Assembly (NCBI GenBank): GCA_905221215.1
Contig: CAJNCI010000006.1
Location: 1-64,000 of the forward strand
Direction: 5' to 3'
DNA: 64,000 nucleotides
DNA from: a bacterium
Lineage (GTDB): Bacteria; Bacillota; Bacilli; Lactobacillales; Streptococcaceae
Shown: positions 37,287 to 46,913 of the stretch, piece after piece
Layout: the number at the start of each line of letters is the position of its first letter
How positions within the stretch are numbered: position 1 is the stretch's first letter
Notes under the pieces: model-generated
The model's input: the letters and a program-made list of their open reading frames with translations, nothing else
The model's database searches: none
Told to the model about the DNA's origin: nothing
Position numbers and translations under genes: made by a program

Positions 37287-38078
37287 TTAATATTGAAAAA
37301 ACTGGATAGCTTCTTTCAAGTCATCTTGTAAACTATTTCTCTGGTCAAGTTGGACATAGACTTCCAACAGACAGGATCTAAAGTTGGAAAATTTGTAAAA
37401 ATCCTCCCTTTCTTCTATCGGAAAATCAACAGTTTTTATCCAAGAGGCTACTTGCTCTTGCGCTAACTTCCCTTGTAAAATAGGTTCATAAATCACTCTG
37501 GCTAAACGCCAATCTTCATCATCTGTAAAACGAATGGGAATTCTTTTAAATAATGGGCCAAGTATGTCAAAGACTTCATGAATTCTGTTTTTAGGAAAGT
37601 CTGGATGACAAACTACCTCCGTCAGTAAATCGGCTCCATGTGCAAAAGCGTGAACCCAACCATACCGACTTGAAAAACCTGTCGTGTCTTTTTCTTTTGA
37701 AAGATAGTGCAAACCTTGATTTAAAAGGACATTGCGAATTTCTGCTTTTAATCCCTGATAAAAAACCGATTGCTGGTTAGCATCTGCAGACAAGAGGTTG
37801 GCATAAACAAGTGCCCTAAAAGAACGTTCAAGTGTTGGCAGACCTACCATATCAATCTCTTTATCTAGTCCTCTATCAGCTGAGACCACCTCAGCAATGA
37901 AATCAAATTGTTCCTGTGTAAATAGCTCTTCCTGAATCCCTCTAGCAAAGCTTGTAAAAACAAGATCATCGCGAATTTCTGGAGAAGGATCTCCCAAATG
38001 GTCAAGCAACCACTGGATTTCTTCATCATGATAACTTGGTTTTTCTTCTGCTATTTTTCTGAGTAACTCTTGATACAT
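37287..38078 (-). CDS. DUF2785 domain protein
   Basis: A 263-aa helical protein ending in LKEAIQFFQY. Recognised as the DUF2785 family from RYGWVHAFAHGADLLTEVV and FTDDEDWRLARVIYEPI. No function known. The start was taken as ATG 38078 with GAGG eight bases upstream; the TTG two codons earlier is less likely. Confidence 0.75.
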   Translation of the reverse strand: MYQELLRKIAEEKPSYHDEEIQWLLDHLGDPSPEIRDDLVFTSFARGIQEELFTQEQFDFIAEVVSADRGLDKEIDMVGLPTLERSFRALVYANLLSADANQQSVFYQGLKAEIRNVLLNQGLHYLSKEKDTTGFSSRYGWVHAFAHGADLLTEVVCHPDFPKNRIHEVFDILGPLFKRIPIRFTDDEDWRLARVIYEPILQGKLAQEQVASWIKTVDFPIEEREDFYKFSNFRSCLLEVYVQLDQRNSLQDDLKEAIQFFQY

Positions 38079-38145
38079 GGGCAATACCTCTACATTTCTA
38101 GCAGCTGTTCAAAAAACTGTTCTTAGATGATTTAATATTGAATTC

Positions 38146-38301
38146 TCAATTAAACACAATCTGATATACAATGAAGTAAATAAGGATCAATATCAACTCT
38201 ACAACAAGTTCAAATTTAACATCACGACCTTCAACGGCGTTTTTGAAAATAGCTATAGTTAAGCTAAATAGAATGATGCTTAACAAACCCATAAACATCA
38301 T
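38146..38301 (-). CDS. Possible 51-aa membrane peptide
   Basis: ATGATG opens a 51-codon frame ending in TGA. It has two hydrophobic spans (LLSIILFSLTIAIF and LVVELILILIYFIVYQIVF) joined by KNAVEGRDVKFE. AAAGG lies ten bases upstream. It sits 24 bp after pepF on the same strand and looks like a real small membrane protein, but I know no family. The downstream end may be off by one base. Confidence 0.45.
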   Translation of the reverse strand: MMFMGLLSIILFSLTIAIFKNAVEGRDVKFELVVELILILIYFIVYQIVFN

Positions 38302-38325
38302 TCTAGAACAACCTTTCTATTCCCC

Positions 38326-40122
38326 CTACTCTCCCAACTGGGCACTGTAGGCAATAATCTGGTCAACTGTGTCTGACAAGAACTGGATGGTATCACGGAG
38401 TGGTTTATCTGTTGAAATATCAGCACCGATAATCATAGCTGACTCAAGCGGTGTCTTGCTGCCACCTGATTTGAGGAGGTTGAGCCAATCTTCAGCTCCA
38501 GTTTCTGAATGTTTCAGATGAAGGTAACCAGCAGTCGAGATGACAAGTCCTGCTGAGTAAGTATAGCTATACAAGCCCATGTAGTAGTGAGCTTGACGCA
38601 TCCAAGTCAGAGCTGCATCGTCATCAATTTCAATGGCATCACCCCAGAAGTCTGTCAAGACTTCCTTCATAATACTGTTAAGTTTGCTTGCTCCAAAGGT
38701 TTCTCCTTCTTCAATCAGTGTATAAACCTTGCGCTGGAAGGCTGCTTCCAAGAGGTGGGTGATGAAATTATGGAAGTAGGTGTCTGTTAAGCGGTGGGCA
38801 AGAGCAAAGCGTTTTTGACGCGGGTCATCAGACTGGTGCTCCAAGTAATCACTTAAAAGCAATTCATTGAAGGTTGATGGCGCTTCGACATAGTAGGTCG
38901 ACATGTGGGCATTAAAATAACTCTGATGATTATCTGAGAAGATGAATTGACCAGAATGTCCGATTTCATGAATCAAGGTATAGACATCGCTCAAACGACC
39001 TGTCCAGCTCATGAGGACATAAGGGTGCACGCGATATGGATCCGCCGCATAACCGCCGGAATCCTTGCCACTATTGGCAGCAAAGTCCACCCAGCGCTCT
39101 TCTTGATAGCGAGCAACTTCCTGACAATATTCTTGTCCCAAAGGTTCTACCGACTTCATGACCAAATCATAGGCGTCGTCAATGGTCACTTCAGGATTCA
39201 GGGCGCTGTCCAAATCCAATTTCCAGTCTGCAAAGGTCATCTTTTCAAGACCATTCACCTTGGCAACATGCTTGAGGTATCTCTGAGCAACTGGCGCAAA
39301 ATCCTTCATGATGAGGTCAATCTGGCGGTCAAACATGGCACGGTCCACTTCTTGCTCAGCTAGAAGATAATCAAAGACTGAGTCGTAGCCCTTCATATCA
39401 GCCAGTAATTTTTCAGACTTGACTTGGGCTAAATAGGCAGCCGCAGCCGTATTTTGGTGCTTACGAAGTCCTTCTGAGAAGGAACGGAAGGATTTCTCAC
39501 GAACCTCAGCATCCTCATGATTTTGGTAGAAATTCTCATAAGTAACAAAGCTATTTTTGTAGGTCTTTCCATGGGCTTCAAAGTCAGCCATTTCAAAATC
39601 CCCAGCTCGCATCTTAGTGTAGATATCCTGTGGGCTGTAGAAAACTTCACCTAGATTGGTCAAGGCTTTCTCCACATCAGCCCCAAGATAGTGGGCTTTT
39701 TTGATTTTGGCCTGACGAATGGCTGCCGTCAAGTGAGGCAATTCACCCAAACGTTCTAAGACTTCCTCGTCTGCAGCCACCAAGGCATCGTCAAAGAAGG
39801 TCAGAGCTACGCTGGCGTCTGTTTCAAATTCCATCCCAGCTTGGGCGATATTAGCAAACTCTTCATTGCTATAGTCTGTCGTCTGCGGCATAAAACCATA
39901 GTTGCCAATATGGCTCATCTGGATGTAGATTTGCTCCAATTCCGCAAAGGCCTTCTCGAAATCCTCAAAAGTGTGAAGGTTGCCCTTGTAGTCACGGCTA
40001 AATTGATTGATATCTTCACGAGCCTTTTCGATTGCACGCAAGAAATCCTCACGGTCTTGGTATAGGGCTGTTAAGTCCCAAAGTTCCTTTTCTGGAAATT
40101 CTGAACGGTGTTTTTGTTCCAT
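38326..40122 (-). CDS. pepF: Oligoendopeptidase F
   Basis: A 598-aa M3 zinc metallopeptidase that cuts short peptides in the cytoplasm. The zinc motif HEIGHSGQF is near residue 388, with the third ligand in FNELLLSDYL. It is full length. It follows rsmE by 10 bp on the same strand. Confidence 0.95.
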   Translation of the reverse strand: MEQKHRSEFPEKELWDLTALYQDREDFLRAIEKAREDINQFSRDYKGNLHTFEDFEKAFAELEQIYIQMSHIGNYGFMPQTTDYSNEEFANIAQAGMEFETDASVALTFFDDALVAADEEVLERLGELPHLTAAIRQAKIKKAHYLGADVEKALTNLGEVFYSPQDIYTKMRAGDFEMADFEAHGKTYKNSFVTYENFYQNHEDAEVREKSFRSFSEGLRKHQNTAAAAYLAQVKSEKLLADMKGYDSVFDYLLAEQEVDRAMFDRQIDLIMKDFAPVAQRYLKHVAKVNGLEKMTFADWKLDLDSALNPEVTIDDAYDLVMKSVEPLGQEYCQEVARYQEERWVDFAANSGKDSGGYAADPYRVHPYVLMSWTGRLSDVYTLIHEIGHSGQFIFSDNHQSYFNAHMSTYYVEAPSTFNELLLSDYLEHQSDDPRQKRFALAHRLTDTYFHNFITHLLEAAFQRKVYTLIEEGETFGASKLNSIMKEVLTDFWGDAIEIDDDAALTWMRQAHYYMGLYSYTYSAGLVISTAGYLHLKHSETGAEDWLNLLKSGGSKTPLESAMIIGADISTDKPLRDTIQFLSDTVDQIIAYSAQLGE

Positions 40123-40132
40123 TTTCTTCCTC

Positions 40133-40876
40133 TTATTTCTCTAATTCTAATAAAACACTAAGGGCTGATAAGGCATAAAGCGGTGCCGTTTCTGCTCGTA
40201 GGATACGAGGGCCAAGTCCTGCCAATACTGCTCCTTTAGCTTCAAAACTTTCAATTTCTGCTGGTGAGAGACCACCTTCTGGTCCAAAGATAAAGAGCAA
40301 TTTGGCTCCTTTTGCAAGACCAGAGACTGCTTGCAGAAGCGCAGCAGCTTCTCCTTCTTTTGCTGATTCTTCATAGGCCACTACGATAGAGTCAAACTGG
40401 TCTAGTTGGGCTAGAAAGTCAGCTTTCTTCTCAAAAAGTTGAATACTTGGAACCAGATTCCGCTTGCTTTGTTCTGCTGCTCCAAGGGCAATTTTTTCTA
40501 GTTTTTCAATCTTTTTACCCAATTTCTTGCCATCCCACTTGGCTACCGACCAATCGGCAGGGAAGGCCCAAATCTGGCTGGCGCCCAGTTCGGTTACTTT
40601 TTGAGTGATAAACTCCAGCTTGTCCCCCTTGGGAAATCCAGATGCGATGGTCACTTGGACTGGTAGTTCCACATTGTCAGCTAATTCTTGGACCAACTCA
40701 AACTGACGATTTTCCACATCCAGAACGCGCGCCAAGCGCTTGATTCCATCATCAAATACTAAAGTCACCTCATCCTCTTCTTTCAGGCGCATAACCTGAA
40801 ACATATGCTTGCTGGTTTCCTTATCCTCGATAGTGACAGGAGAGATTGCACTGCCCTTGACAAAATACTGCTGCAT
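40133..40876 (-). CDS. rsmE: 16S rRNA (uracil-1498-N3) methyltransferase
   Basis: A 247-aa SPOUT methyltransferase modifying U1498 of 16S rRNA. The knot motifs LFIFGPEGGLSPAEIESF and LGPRILRAETAPLYAL are at the C-terminus. The start was taken as ATG 40876, 1 bp after the prmA stop. Confidence 0.94.
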   Translation of the reverse strand: MQQYFVKGSAISPVTIEDKETSKHMFQVMRLKEEDEVTLVFDDGIKRLARVLDVENRQFELVQELADNVELPVQVTIASGFPKGDKLEFITQKVTELGASQIWAFPADWSVAKWDGKKLGKKIEKLEKIALGAAEQSKRNLVPSIQLFEKKADFLAQLDQFDSIVVAYEESAKEGEAAALLQAVSGLAKGAKLLFIFGPEGGLSPAEIESFEAKGAVLAGLGPRILRAETAPLYALSALSVLLELEK

Positions 40877-40877
40877 G

Positions 40878-41828
40878 CTAGCCTCCAATCACACCGGAAA
40901 TATCCTTGGTTTTCTTAAAGACGCAGGCATTCCATTCCCCTTGAATCATGTGGGTTTCAAGGAAGAATCCAGCTGATTCAGCCGACTCGCGCACCATGTC
41001 CCACTTGTCCTTGATAATGCCACTCATGATCAGATAGCCTTCATCCTTGACCAAACGATAAGCATCCTCTGTCAGATGAATGAGAATATCCGCTAAGATA
41101 TTAGCCACAATCACATCTGCCTCAATTTCCACACCCTTAAGCAAATCTCCTGCCGCTACATGGATGTTTTCCATACCAGGGTTGAGCTCAATATTTTCCT
41201 GAGCGACACGAACTGCCACATCATCTAGATCATAGGCGAAAATTTCCTTAGCACCCAGAAGGGAGCTAGCAATAGAAAGGACCCCTGAACCAGTCCCCAC
41301 ATCCAGCACTGTTTCGCCACCACGAAGGACCTGTTCCAAGGCAAAAAGGCTCATCTTCGTCGTTGGATGCGTCCCTGTCCCAAAAGCCATGCCTGGATCC
41401 AGCTTGATAATCTTTTCTCCCGCAGTCGCCTCATAGTCTGTCCAAGACGGCACGATGGTCAAGTCATGGGTAATACGAGCTGGTTCGTAGTATTTCTTCC
41501 AGTTGTCTGCCCAGTCTTCCTCAGCCAAGGCAGTCGTGCCCATCTTGACCTCTCCCAAATCCATAAAGTCTGTCAATTCTGCCAGGCGAGCCTGCAAATC
41601 CGCCTCAACCACTGCCACATCAACCGTATCAGGATAGTAGGCTGTTACTACGATTTCTTCTTGCTGCTCGACCTCAGGGAAAATTTCACCAAAACGATCC
41701 ACATTTCCCACATAGTCCATGCTGTCTTCAATCGCAACACCTTGGGCACCTAGTTCAATCAAGAGATTGGAAACCAATTCCTCTCCCTCACGCTTAACCG
41801 TAACTTTTAACTCTTGCCATGTTTCCAT
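40878..41828 (-). CDS. prmA: Ribosomal protein L11 methyltransferase
   Basis: A 316-aa SAM methyltransferase of ribosomal protein L11. The motifs [15 protein letters not shown] (about 149-163) and [14 protein letters not shown] are intact. The start was taken as ATG 41828 (METWQELK), although the ATG just before it is possible. It is coupled to rsmE. Confidence 0.95.
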   Translation of the reverse strand: METWQELKVTVKREGEELVSNLLIELGAQGVAIEDSMDYVGNVDRFGEIFPEVEQQEEIVVTAYYPDTVDVAVVEADLQARLAELTDFMDLGEVKMGTTALAEEDWADNWKKYYEPARITHDLTIVPSWTDYEATAGEKIIKLDPGMAFGTGTHPTTKMSLFALEQVLRGGETVLDVGTGSGVLSIASSLLGAKEIFAYDLDDVAVRVAQENIELNPGMENIHVAAGDLLKGVEIEADVIVANILADILIHLTEDAYRLVKDEGYLIMSGIIKDKWDMVRESAESAGFFLETHMIQGEWNACVFKKTKDISGVIGG

Positions 41829-41931
41829 CATTAAGATACCAAGCCCGTAAAACACAAAGCCAAAATAGGAAACTCTCTGAAGACGCTTGTGTCTAAGAAA
41901 AATTTATCTTTTTGGCACAGTGTTTAGGGCG

Positions 41932-41958
41932 GGTTCAGTTTAGAAATGTAACTGAACC
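41932..41958. terminator. Hairpin between the NUDIX gene and prmA
   Basis: A perfect 9-bp stem GGTTCAGTT/AACTGAACC with a 9-nt loop, just after the NUDIX stop. No T-run follows on the minus strand, so it may be an attenuator or RNA-stability element. Confidence 0.4.
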
Positions 41959-41965
41959 ATCCTTT

Positions 41966-42394
41966 CTAATCACTTACTTTTAAATAATCTTTTAATCTCT
42001 CTTGTAACTGAGGTACAACTTGACTGGAACTAAGAAATTCCTCAACATTCATCAACTGATAGCCCTGTCCTTCAGCACCAAAGACAATACTCTCAAACTG
42101 TTCTTTACTTAGCTGACCAACCATAAAGACAGAGTGCCGACCTTCATAGAGCATACTTGGATAAACCTTCGCCCAAATCAGACAATCCTCTGTCAGATGA
42201 ATTCCCAGTTCTTCATAAACTTCACGCGCCGCGCACTCAAAAGGACTTTCATTACCTTCGCGTCCACCACCGGGCAACTCCCACATATTGGGCCAGGGAA
42301 TGCTTGCCTTATCATCGCGTAAGATAGTCAAGAGCCTATCCCCACAAAACAAAGCAATCTTGCAGCCTGTGAAATCAGAAATTTCTATTTCCAT
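41966..42394 (-). CDS. NUDIX hydrolase
   Basis: A 142-aa NUDIX protein with an intact Nudix box (GGREGNESPFECAAREVYEE plus LGI, about 47-69). It probably clears an oxidised or signalling nucleotide; the substrate is not readable from sequence. The M50-like gene ends one base upstream. Confidence 0.85.
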   Translation of the reverse strand: MEIEISDFTGCKIALFCGDRLLTILRDDKASIPWPNMWELPGGGREGNESPFECAAREVYEELGIHLTEDCLIWAKVYPSMLYEGRHSVFMVGQLSKEQFESIVFGAEGQGYQLMNVEEFLSSSQVVPQLQERLKDYLKVSD

Positions 42395-42395
42395 A

Positions 42396-43463
42396 TCAGA
42401 CTCCTTCGGTTAATTCTTTTTCCAGCTCGGCTAACCAGTTTTGATAATAGCTTTTCTCATCCCGTAACATCCGACTGCTATTCATTTTCTGTCTAGCAAT
42501 CTTCATAGCCTTGTGAGTTTGAACTACATCTTTCTTTACCTTAAATTGATACCAAGCTTGAATGACCTGCATATCTGCTGTTTTTATAGATAAAAAGGAT
42601 TTGACCCCTCGAATACTTGCATATTCTTCCGCTTTCTTATTATCTCCTTCCATCAGAGCAACTTGAAGAAGGTATAATTGAGAAATAGTTTTAGACATTG
42701 GATTATCTGTTTTCTCTAACACAGACTGAAACTGTTGCTTTGCAAGCTCTATATTATCATCCAATATGAATACCAATCCCTGAAGATTCTGAACACTTTC
42801 TGCAAAACTCCCTCTCACATCCTCATCAACAGACATGATAAAGTCTTTTAAATCATATTCTTGAGGAGCTAGCAAGGTCTGGGCAGAATGCCTCAACATC
42901 ATGTAGGCGTATTTGGTATTTTCAGGGTGTTGTAGTAATTCCCAAATTTTTGCTCCATCGGTAATCCCAACTGGCAGAGCATTGAATAGAAGAAGAGATA
43001 AATTTAGACAAATCCAAGTGCCTGCAAAATACCAGTTTGTTGTCAAAAAACCAAAAAGTGTTGCCAATAATATCAAGCAAAGGTGAACTATCAAGCCTCC
43101 TGAAAGCATCATGATGGTTCTTTGATCACTTTCATTCTCTTTTAAACCAATATACTGAGCACCAACATTTTTTATAACTGCTGTTCGACTAAGATGAAGC
43201 CTTCCTGACTTTTTGGTTAAAAGAAAGTTCCCTAATCCAAAAGCCACCAGCCGATAGCCTGTCAAGTAGCCACAAAAAGCATGTCCCAGCTCATGAAGAA
43301 TAAGGATCAAGTACATGCTTAGAAGAGCGAAGGCATAACCAAAAGTAAAGACTAAAACTGCGGAATAGCCCAACTCTGCAAATGCGATGGTTCCACAAGC
43401 AAAAGCTAGCATCATCACAAGAACAGACACTGTCTGAATCAAATACGTCACAATTTTTTTCAT
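42396..43463 (-). CDS. M50-like membrane metalloprotease
   Basis: A 355-aa protein: four to five N-terminal spans (1-190) with the zinc motif HELGHAFCGYL (about 59-69), then a soluble helical, TPR-like tail. The HExxH in a membrane span and the later DGAKIW (Asp near a span end) suit an intramembrane M50 peptidase, although many members are unproven. The start was taken as ATG 43463 after GGGAGAGTTT. Confidence 0.72.
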   Translation of the reverse strand: MKKIVTYLIQTVSVLVMMLAFACGTIAFAELGYSAVLVFTFGYAFALLSMYLILILHELGHAFCGYLTGYRLVAFGLGNFLLTKKSGRLHLSRTAVIKNVGAQYIGLKENESDQRTIMMLSGGLIVHLCLILLATLFGFLTTNWYFAGTWICLNLSLLLFNALPVGITDGAKIWELLQHPENTKYAYMMLRHSAQTLLAPQEYDLKDFIMSVDEDVRGSFAESVQNLQGLVFILDDNIELAKQQFQSVLEKTDNPMSKTISQLYLLQVALMEGDNKKAEEYASIRGVKSFLSIKTADMQVIQAWYQFKVKKDVVQTHKAMKIARQKMNSSRMLRDEKSYYQNWLAELEKELTEGV

Positions 43464-43481
43464 AAACTCTCCCAATAATCC

Positions 43482-43952
43482 CTAGTATCTCGGATAAGGA
43501 TAAAATTCTCCCTCTTCCAAGCCTTCTTTTCCTTCTTCAAAGACTTCTTGGTTCCATTCCATGACAAATTCTTCTGCTTCTGGGTCTTCTAAAAAGTCCA
43601 TGAGCGCATCCAGCCCAACCTCGGCAGTATCTTTAAGGAAAAGAGCAAAATAAGCTAAAAACTCACGAGAAAATCCTTTTTTAGGCAGGTAAGGGATGAC
43701 AGTCAGATAATCTTCTTCATTTACTGTTGACTTGGCAGGATTGTAGAAAAGGACTGCTTCCTCAAAGAGGATATCGTCTGACAAAACCTCCCCGTCTTCA
43801 TCCACCATCTCCACACCGGCAGCATTTTGTGCCTCTAGTAGAAAACTCACTTCAACTGCGTGGTTGCGCTTGTCCCAGCTAATCTCAAAGTCAAAGGGGA
43901 AATTCTTCTCCAACTCTTCCTCTAAAACATCTAAAAATCCGTATGTTGCCAT
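43482..43952 (-). CDS. DUF3013 family protein
   Basis: A 156-aa, very acidic soluble protein (MATYGFLDVLEEELEKNFPF at the start, EEGKEGLEEGEFYPYPRY at the end) of the streptococcal DUF3013 family. No known function. It is the first gene of the DUF3013-M50-NUDIX-prmA-rsmE run. Confidence 0.8.
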   Translation of the reverse strand: MATYGFLDVLEEELEKNFPFDFEISWDKRNHAVEVSFLLEAQNAAGVEMVDEDGEVLSDDILFEEAVLFYNPAKSTVNEEDYLTVIPYLPKKGFSREFLAYFALFLKDTAEVGLDALMDFLEDPEAEEFVMEWNQEVFEEGKEGLEEGEFYPYPRY

Positions 43953-44067
43953 TTTGTCCTCTTTCTATGCGACTCTTTAATCGCCCCGATTGCTCGGAAA
44001 TATGCTAAAATAGATACTACCATCTTACCACATATGTATCAGAAAATCCACGTTAGAAAGGACTGCT

Positions 44068-45339
44068 ATGCCAGACAATCTCGCGCTTCGTATGCGCCCT
44101 AAAACCATCGACCAGGTCATCGGTCAGGAGCATCTGGTCGGACAAGGAAAAATTATCCGCCGCATGGTGGAAGCCAATCGCCTGTCCTCCATGATTCTCT
44201 ACGGACCTCCAGGAATCGGCAAGACCAGTATTGCCTCTGCCATCGCTGGAACGACCAAGTATGCCTTTCGAACTTTCAATGCGACAGTGGATAGTAAAAA
44301 ACGACTGCAAGAAATCGCCGAGGAAGCAAAATTCTCTGGTGGTCTTGTCTTATTACTAGACGAGATTCATAGACTAGATAAAACCAAGCAAGACTTCCTC
44401 TTGCCTCTCTTGGAAAGTGGTCTGGTCATCATGATTGGCGCTACGACTGAAAATCCTTTCTTTTCTGTCACTCCTGCCATTCGCAGTCGCGTTCAGATTT
44501 TTGAGTTGAAACCTCTGTCTAACCAAGACGTCAAAGAGGCCCTTCAAATAGCTCTAAGTAATCCTGAGCGTGGTTTTGATTTCCCAGTGGAACTAGATGA
44601 GGATGCGCTGGATTTCATCGCAACTTCCACAAATGGAGACCTGCGTTCTGCCTTTAACTCGCTGGATTTGGCTGTTCTCTCTACTCCCGAAAATGACAAG
44701 GGCATCCGCCATATCACTCTAGACATCATGGAAAATAGCCTGCAGCGGAGTTACATTACCATGGATAAGGATGGGGATGGTCACTACGACGTCCTCTCAG
44801 CCCTGCAAAAATCCATCCGTGGCTCGGATGTGGATGCCAGCCTCCATTATGCTGCCCGCTTGATTGATGCAGGTGATCTACCTAGTCTCGCGCGTCGCTT
44901 GACCGTTATAGCCTATGAAGATATCGGCTTGGCCAATCCTGAAGCTCAGATTCACACCGTAACTGCTCTGGATGCTGCCCAGAAGATTGGTTTCCCAGAA
45001 GCCCGCATTCTTATTGCCAATGTCGTGATTGATTTGGCCCTTTCTCCAAAATCCAACTCAGCCTATGTAGCTATGGATAAGGCACTTGCTGATCTCAGAA
45101 CATCAGGGCACTTGCCCATTCCGCGATACCTGCGTGATGGTCACTACAGTGGAAGCAAGGAACTGGGGAATGCCCAAGACTATCTCTATCCACACAACTA
45201 TCCTGGAAATTGGGTCAAGCAAGACTATCTACCAGAAAAAATTCGCAATCATCACTATTTCCAAGCAGAAGATACTGGTAAATATGAACGGGCTTTGGCT
45301 CAAAGAAAGGAAGCCATCGACCGTTTGCGAAAAATCTGA
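44068..45339 (+). CDS. rarA: Replication-associated recombination protein RarA (MgsA)
   Basis: A 423-aa AAA+ clamp-loader-like ATPase acting at stalled forks. Walker A GPPGIGKTS (about 46-54), Walker B LLLDEIHR and sensor motif IGATTENPFF are present, and the tetramerisation domain ends in RNHHYFQAEDTGKYERALA. 6S RNA lies directly downstream, as in other Firmicutes. Confidence 0.95.
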   Translation: MPDNLALRMRPKTIDQVIGQEHLVGQGKIIRRMVEANRLSSMILYGPPGIGKTSIASAIAGTTKYAFRTFNATVDSKKRLQEIAEEAKFSGGLVLLLDEIHRLDKTKQDFLLPLLESGLVIMIGATTENPFFSVTPAIRSRVQIFELKPLSNQDVKEALQIALSNPERGFDFPVELDEDALDFIATSTNGDLRSAFNSLDLAVLSTPENDKGIRHITLDIMENSLQRSYITMDKDGDGHYDVLSALQKSIRGSDVDASLHYAARLIDAGDLPSLARRLTVIAYEDIGLANPEAQIHTVTALDAAQKIGFPEARILIANVVIDLALSPKSNSAYVAMDKALADLRTSGHLPIPRYLRDGHYSGSKELGNAQDYLYPHNYPGNWVKQDYLPEKIRNHHYFQAEDTGKYERALAQRKEAIDRLRKI

Positions 45340-45368
45340 AATCCTTTTCAAAAAATTGCACTTTCCTC

Positions 45369-45396
45369 TTGATTTTTTTTGAAAAAGTGGTATCAT
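45369..45396 (+). promoter_or_regulatory. 6S RNA promoter
   Basis: TTGATT (45369-45374), 16 bp, TATCAT (45391-45396). Transcription would begin near 45404. Confidence 0.65.
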
Positions 45397-45403
45397 ATAA
45401 ACA

Positions 45404-45599
45404 TAGAAACGCTGTGGTGTACGACTTCACACTTAAGTGTTGACCGACTATTTTTTGTATTATTAGGGAAACAAAAGTCTTCTAACAGCATGTAGGCCGT
45501 CTCACACGGAAACAGCTTCAGTTAGAGCGAGTTGCCCACCTGCTTAATTGCGCGGGTTCAATACAAACCGTGAAGTTTCGGCACCAATACAGCTTTTTT
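45404..45599 (+). ncRNA. ssrS: 6S RNA
   Basis: A roughly 195-nt intergenic RNA. Its ends pair (GCTGTGGTGT near 45411 with CACCAATACAGC at 45582-45593), giving a long rod-like closing stem, and a T-run follows. The size, closing stem and position after rarA fit Firmicute 6S RNA, which binds sigma-A RNA polymerase. The identification rests on shape and location, not on an alignment. Confidence 0.75.
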
Positions 45600-45603
45600 C
45601 TTT

Positions 45604-45676
45604 GCCTCCTTAGCTCAGCTGGCAGAGCAGCGGACTCTTAATCCGTGGGTCACAGGTTCGATCCCTGTAGGGGGCA
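45604..45676 (+). tRNA. tRNA-Lys (anticodon CTT)
   Basis: The acceptor stem is GCCTCCT/AGGGGGC, followed by discriminator A, and CCA is not encoded. The anticodon loop CTCTTAA gives CTT (45637-45639), reading AAG. The T-arm ACAGG-TTCGATC-CCTGT is complete. The 3' end is the integration site of the element to the right, and its sequence is kept whole. Confidence 0.95.
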
Positions 45677-45677
45677 T
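45665..45677. repeat. attL core (tRNA 3' end)
   Basis: CTGTAGGGGGCAT, formed by the tRNA-Lys T-arm end, acceptor strand and next base. An identical copy is at 56203-56215. Confidence 0.88.
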
Positions 45678-45689
45678 AATTTAATGCCT

Positions 45690-45717
45690 AAAAGCCTTAT
45701 TCTAAAGGCTTTTTTTC
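45690..45717. terminator. Bidirectional terminator inside the left end
   Basis: The stem AAAGCCTT/AAGGCTTT is followed by a T-run. It ends tRNA-Lys on the plus strand and the integrase message on the minus strand. It was brought in by the element. Confidence 0.8.
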
Positions 45718-45722
45718 ATATC

Positions 45723-45742
45723 TGTTCTACTTTTGTTCTACC
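45723..45742. repeat. Arm-type repeat, left end
   Basis: TGTTCTACTTTTGTTCTACC, two TGTTCTAC units in tandem, identical to 56092-56111. It overlaps the last codons of the integrase gene. A probable binding site for the integrase N-terminal domain. Confidence 0.65.
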
Positions 45743-46869
45743 AACTGATACTCACTTAAAAGGTTTCGAATAATCTGATGTTCTTTTTCTTTCTTTTCCT
45801 TTAAAAGATGACCATATGTTTCTGTTACCTGTTTTATATTTTTGTGACCCATTACATGAGCAACAACCCATATATCAATTCCTTTAGCAAGCAACATACT
45901 AGCATAAGTATGTCTAATACCCGTGGCTGTTAAATTATATGGAGAAATTTCTAGTTTTTTTAGTAGTGATTGTAAACTTTGATTTACTGCATTATTACTA
46001 GGAACTCCATACACAACATCATAGAAAAGAAATTTTTCTTTTTCCTTAATACCGTTATTCTTATAGACAAGCTTTTGTTCTTTCTTTAATAACTTCAAAA
46101 CATCAGATGTTTCTTCATCTATAGGTACATCTCGAACAGATGTATCCGTTTTGGGCGGTCTCCATTTATAATTATAGTACCGCCTATAAGTGTGGATGAC
46201 TTGATTTTCAAAATCAATACAATCCCAAGTTAAACCTAAAATCTCTCCGAAACGCATCCCTGTTTTAAAGGAAACAAACAAAAGATAAGGAATCACAGAT
46301 TTACTGTAATTAAGATGACTTTTTAAATGAACTAAAATCTTATAATAGTCTTCAATATTATCAATATATTTTTCGTCTGTTGTCTTGCTTTTCTTCATCC
46401 CTGAAATAATCGCACCATCAGTAAAATCAACTATATCTAATTGGTCACGTTGAGCAAACTGAATGACTTTTCGGATTTCTGAGTTTAGTCGTGCTACAGT
46501 ATCTTTTGTAACCCTCTCAGCATACGAATTTAAAGCTCGTTGATATTGACTAAAACGAATAGAAGTTGCCGATCTATCTTGAAAAAGTTCCTTTATCAAG
46601 TCCCCTCTCTTCATATGCTTAAAAAGCGTTGATTCACTTTTTCCAAGTGGTCTTACAACAACATCAAACCACTCTTCCCATAACTCATATAAACTAGCTT
46701 GCGAATTAATTTTTGCACCTGACATCAACTTCAATTCGATAGCTAAAGCTTCTTTTTCTGCTTCCTTCTTCGTTCGGAAACCACCTTTTGATGCAACAAG
46801 TTTTTTGTCACTATCTACAATTCTATAATCCCATGTACCACCTTTTGTACGTTGTCTAAAAGTTGCCAA
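45727..46869 (-). CDS. int: Tyrosine recombinase (integrase)
   Basis: A 380-aa phage/ICE-type integrase. The N-terminal arm-binding domain (TKGGTWDYRIVDSDKK, FRTKKEAEKEA, 8-48) is followed by a SAM-like core-binding domain and a catalytic domain with Arg in KTGMRFGEILGL, HTY in TGIRHTYASML, His in VMGHKN and Tyr in TETYGHL. The start is TTG 46869 with GAGG seven bases upstream; no ATG fits. It integrates and excises the element at the tRNA-Lys 3' end. Confidence 0.93.
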   Translation of the reverse strand: MATFRQRTKGGTWDYRIVDSDKKLVASKGGFRTKKEAEKEALAIELKLMSGAKINSQASLYELWEEWFDVVVRPLGKSESTLFKHMKRGDLIKELFQDRSATSIRFSQYQRALNSYAERVTKDTVARLNSEIRKVIQFAQRDQLDIVDFTDGAIISGMKKSKTTDEKYIDNIEDYYKILVHLKSHLNYSKSVIPYLLFVSFKTGMRFGEILGLTWDCIDFENQVIHTYRRYYNYKWRPPKTDTSVRDVPIDEETSDVLKLLKKEQKLVYKNNGIKEKEKFLFYDVVYGVPSNNAVNQSLQSLLKKLEISPYNLTATGIRHTYASMLLAKGIDIWVVAHVMGHKNIKQVTETYGHLLKEKKEKEHQIIRNLLSEYQLVEQK

Positions 46870-46913
46870 TAGTTACCTCTTTCATTAGATAACCAAGGTT
46901 TTTGCCAAGGCTA

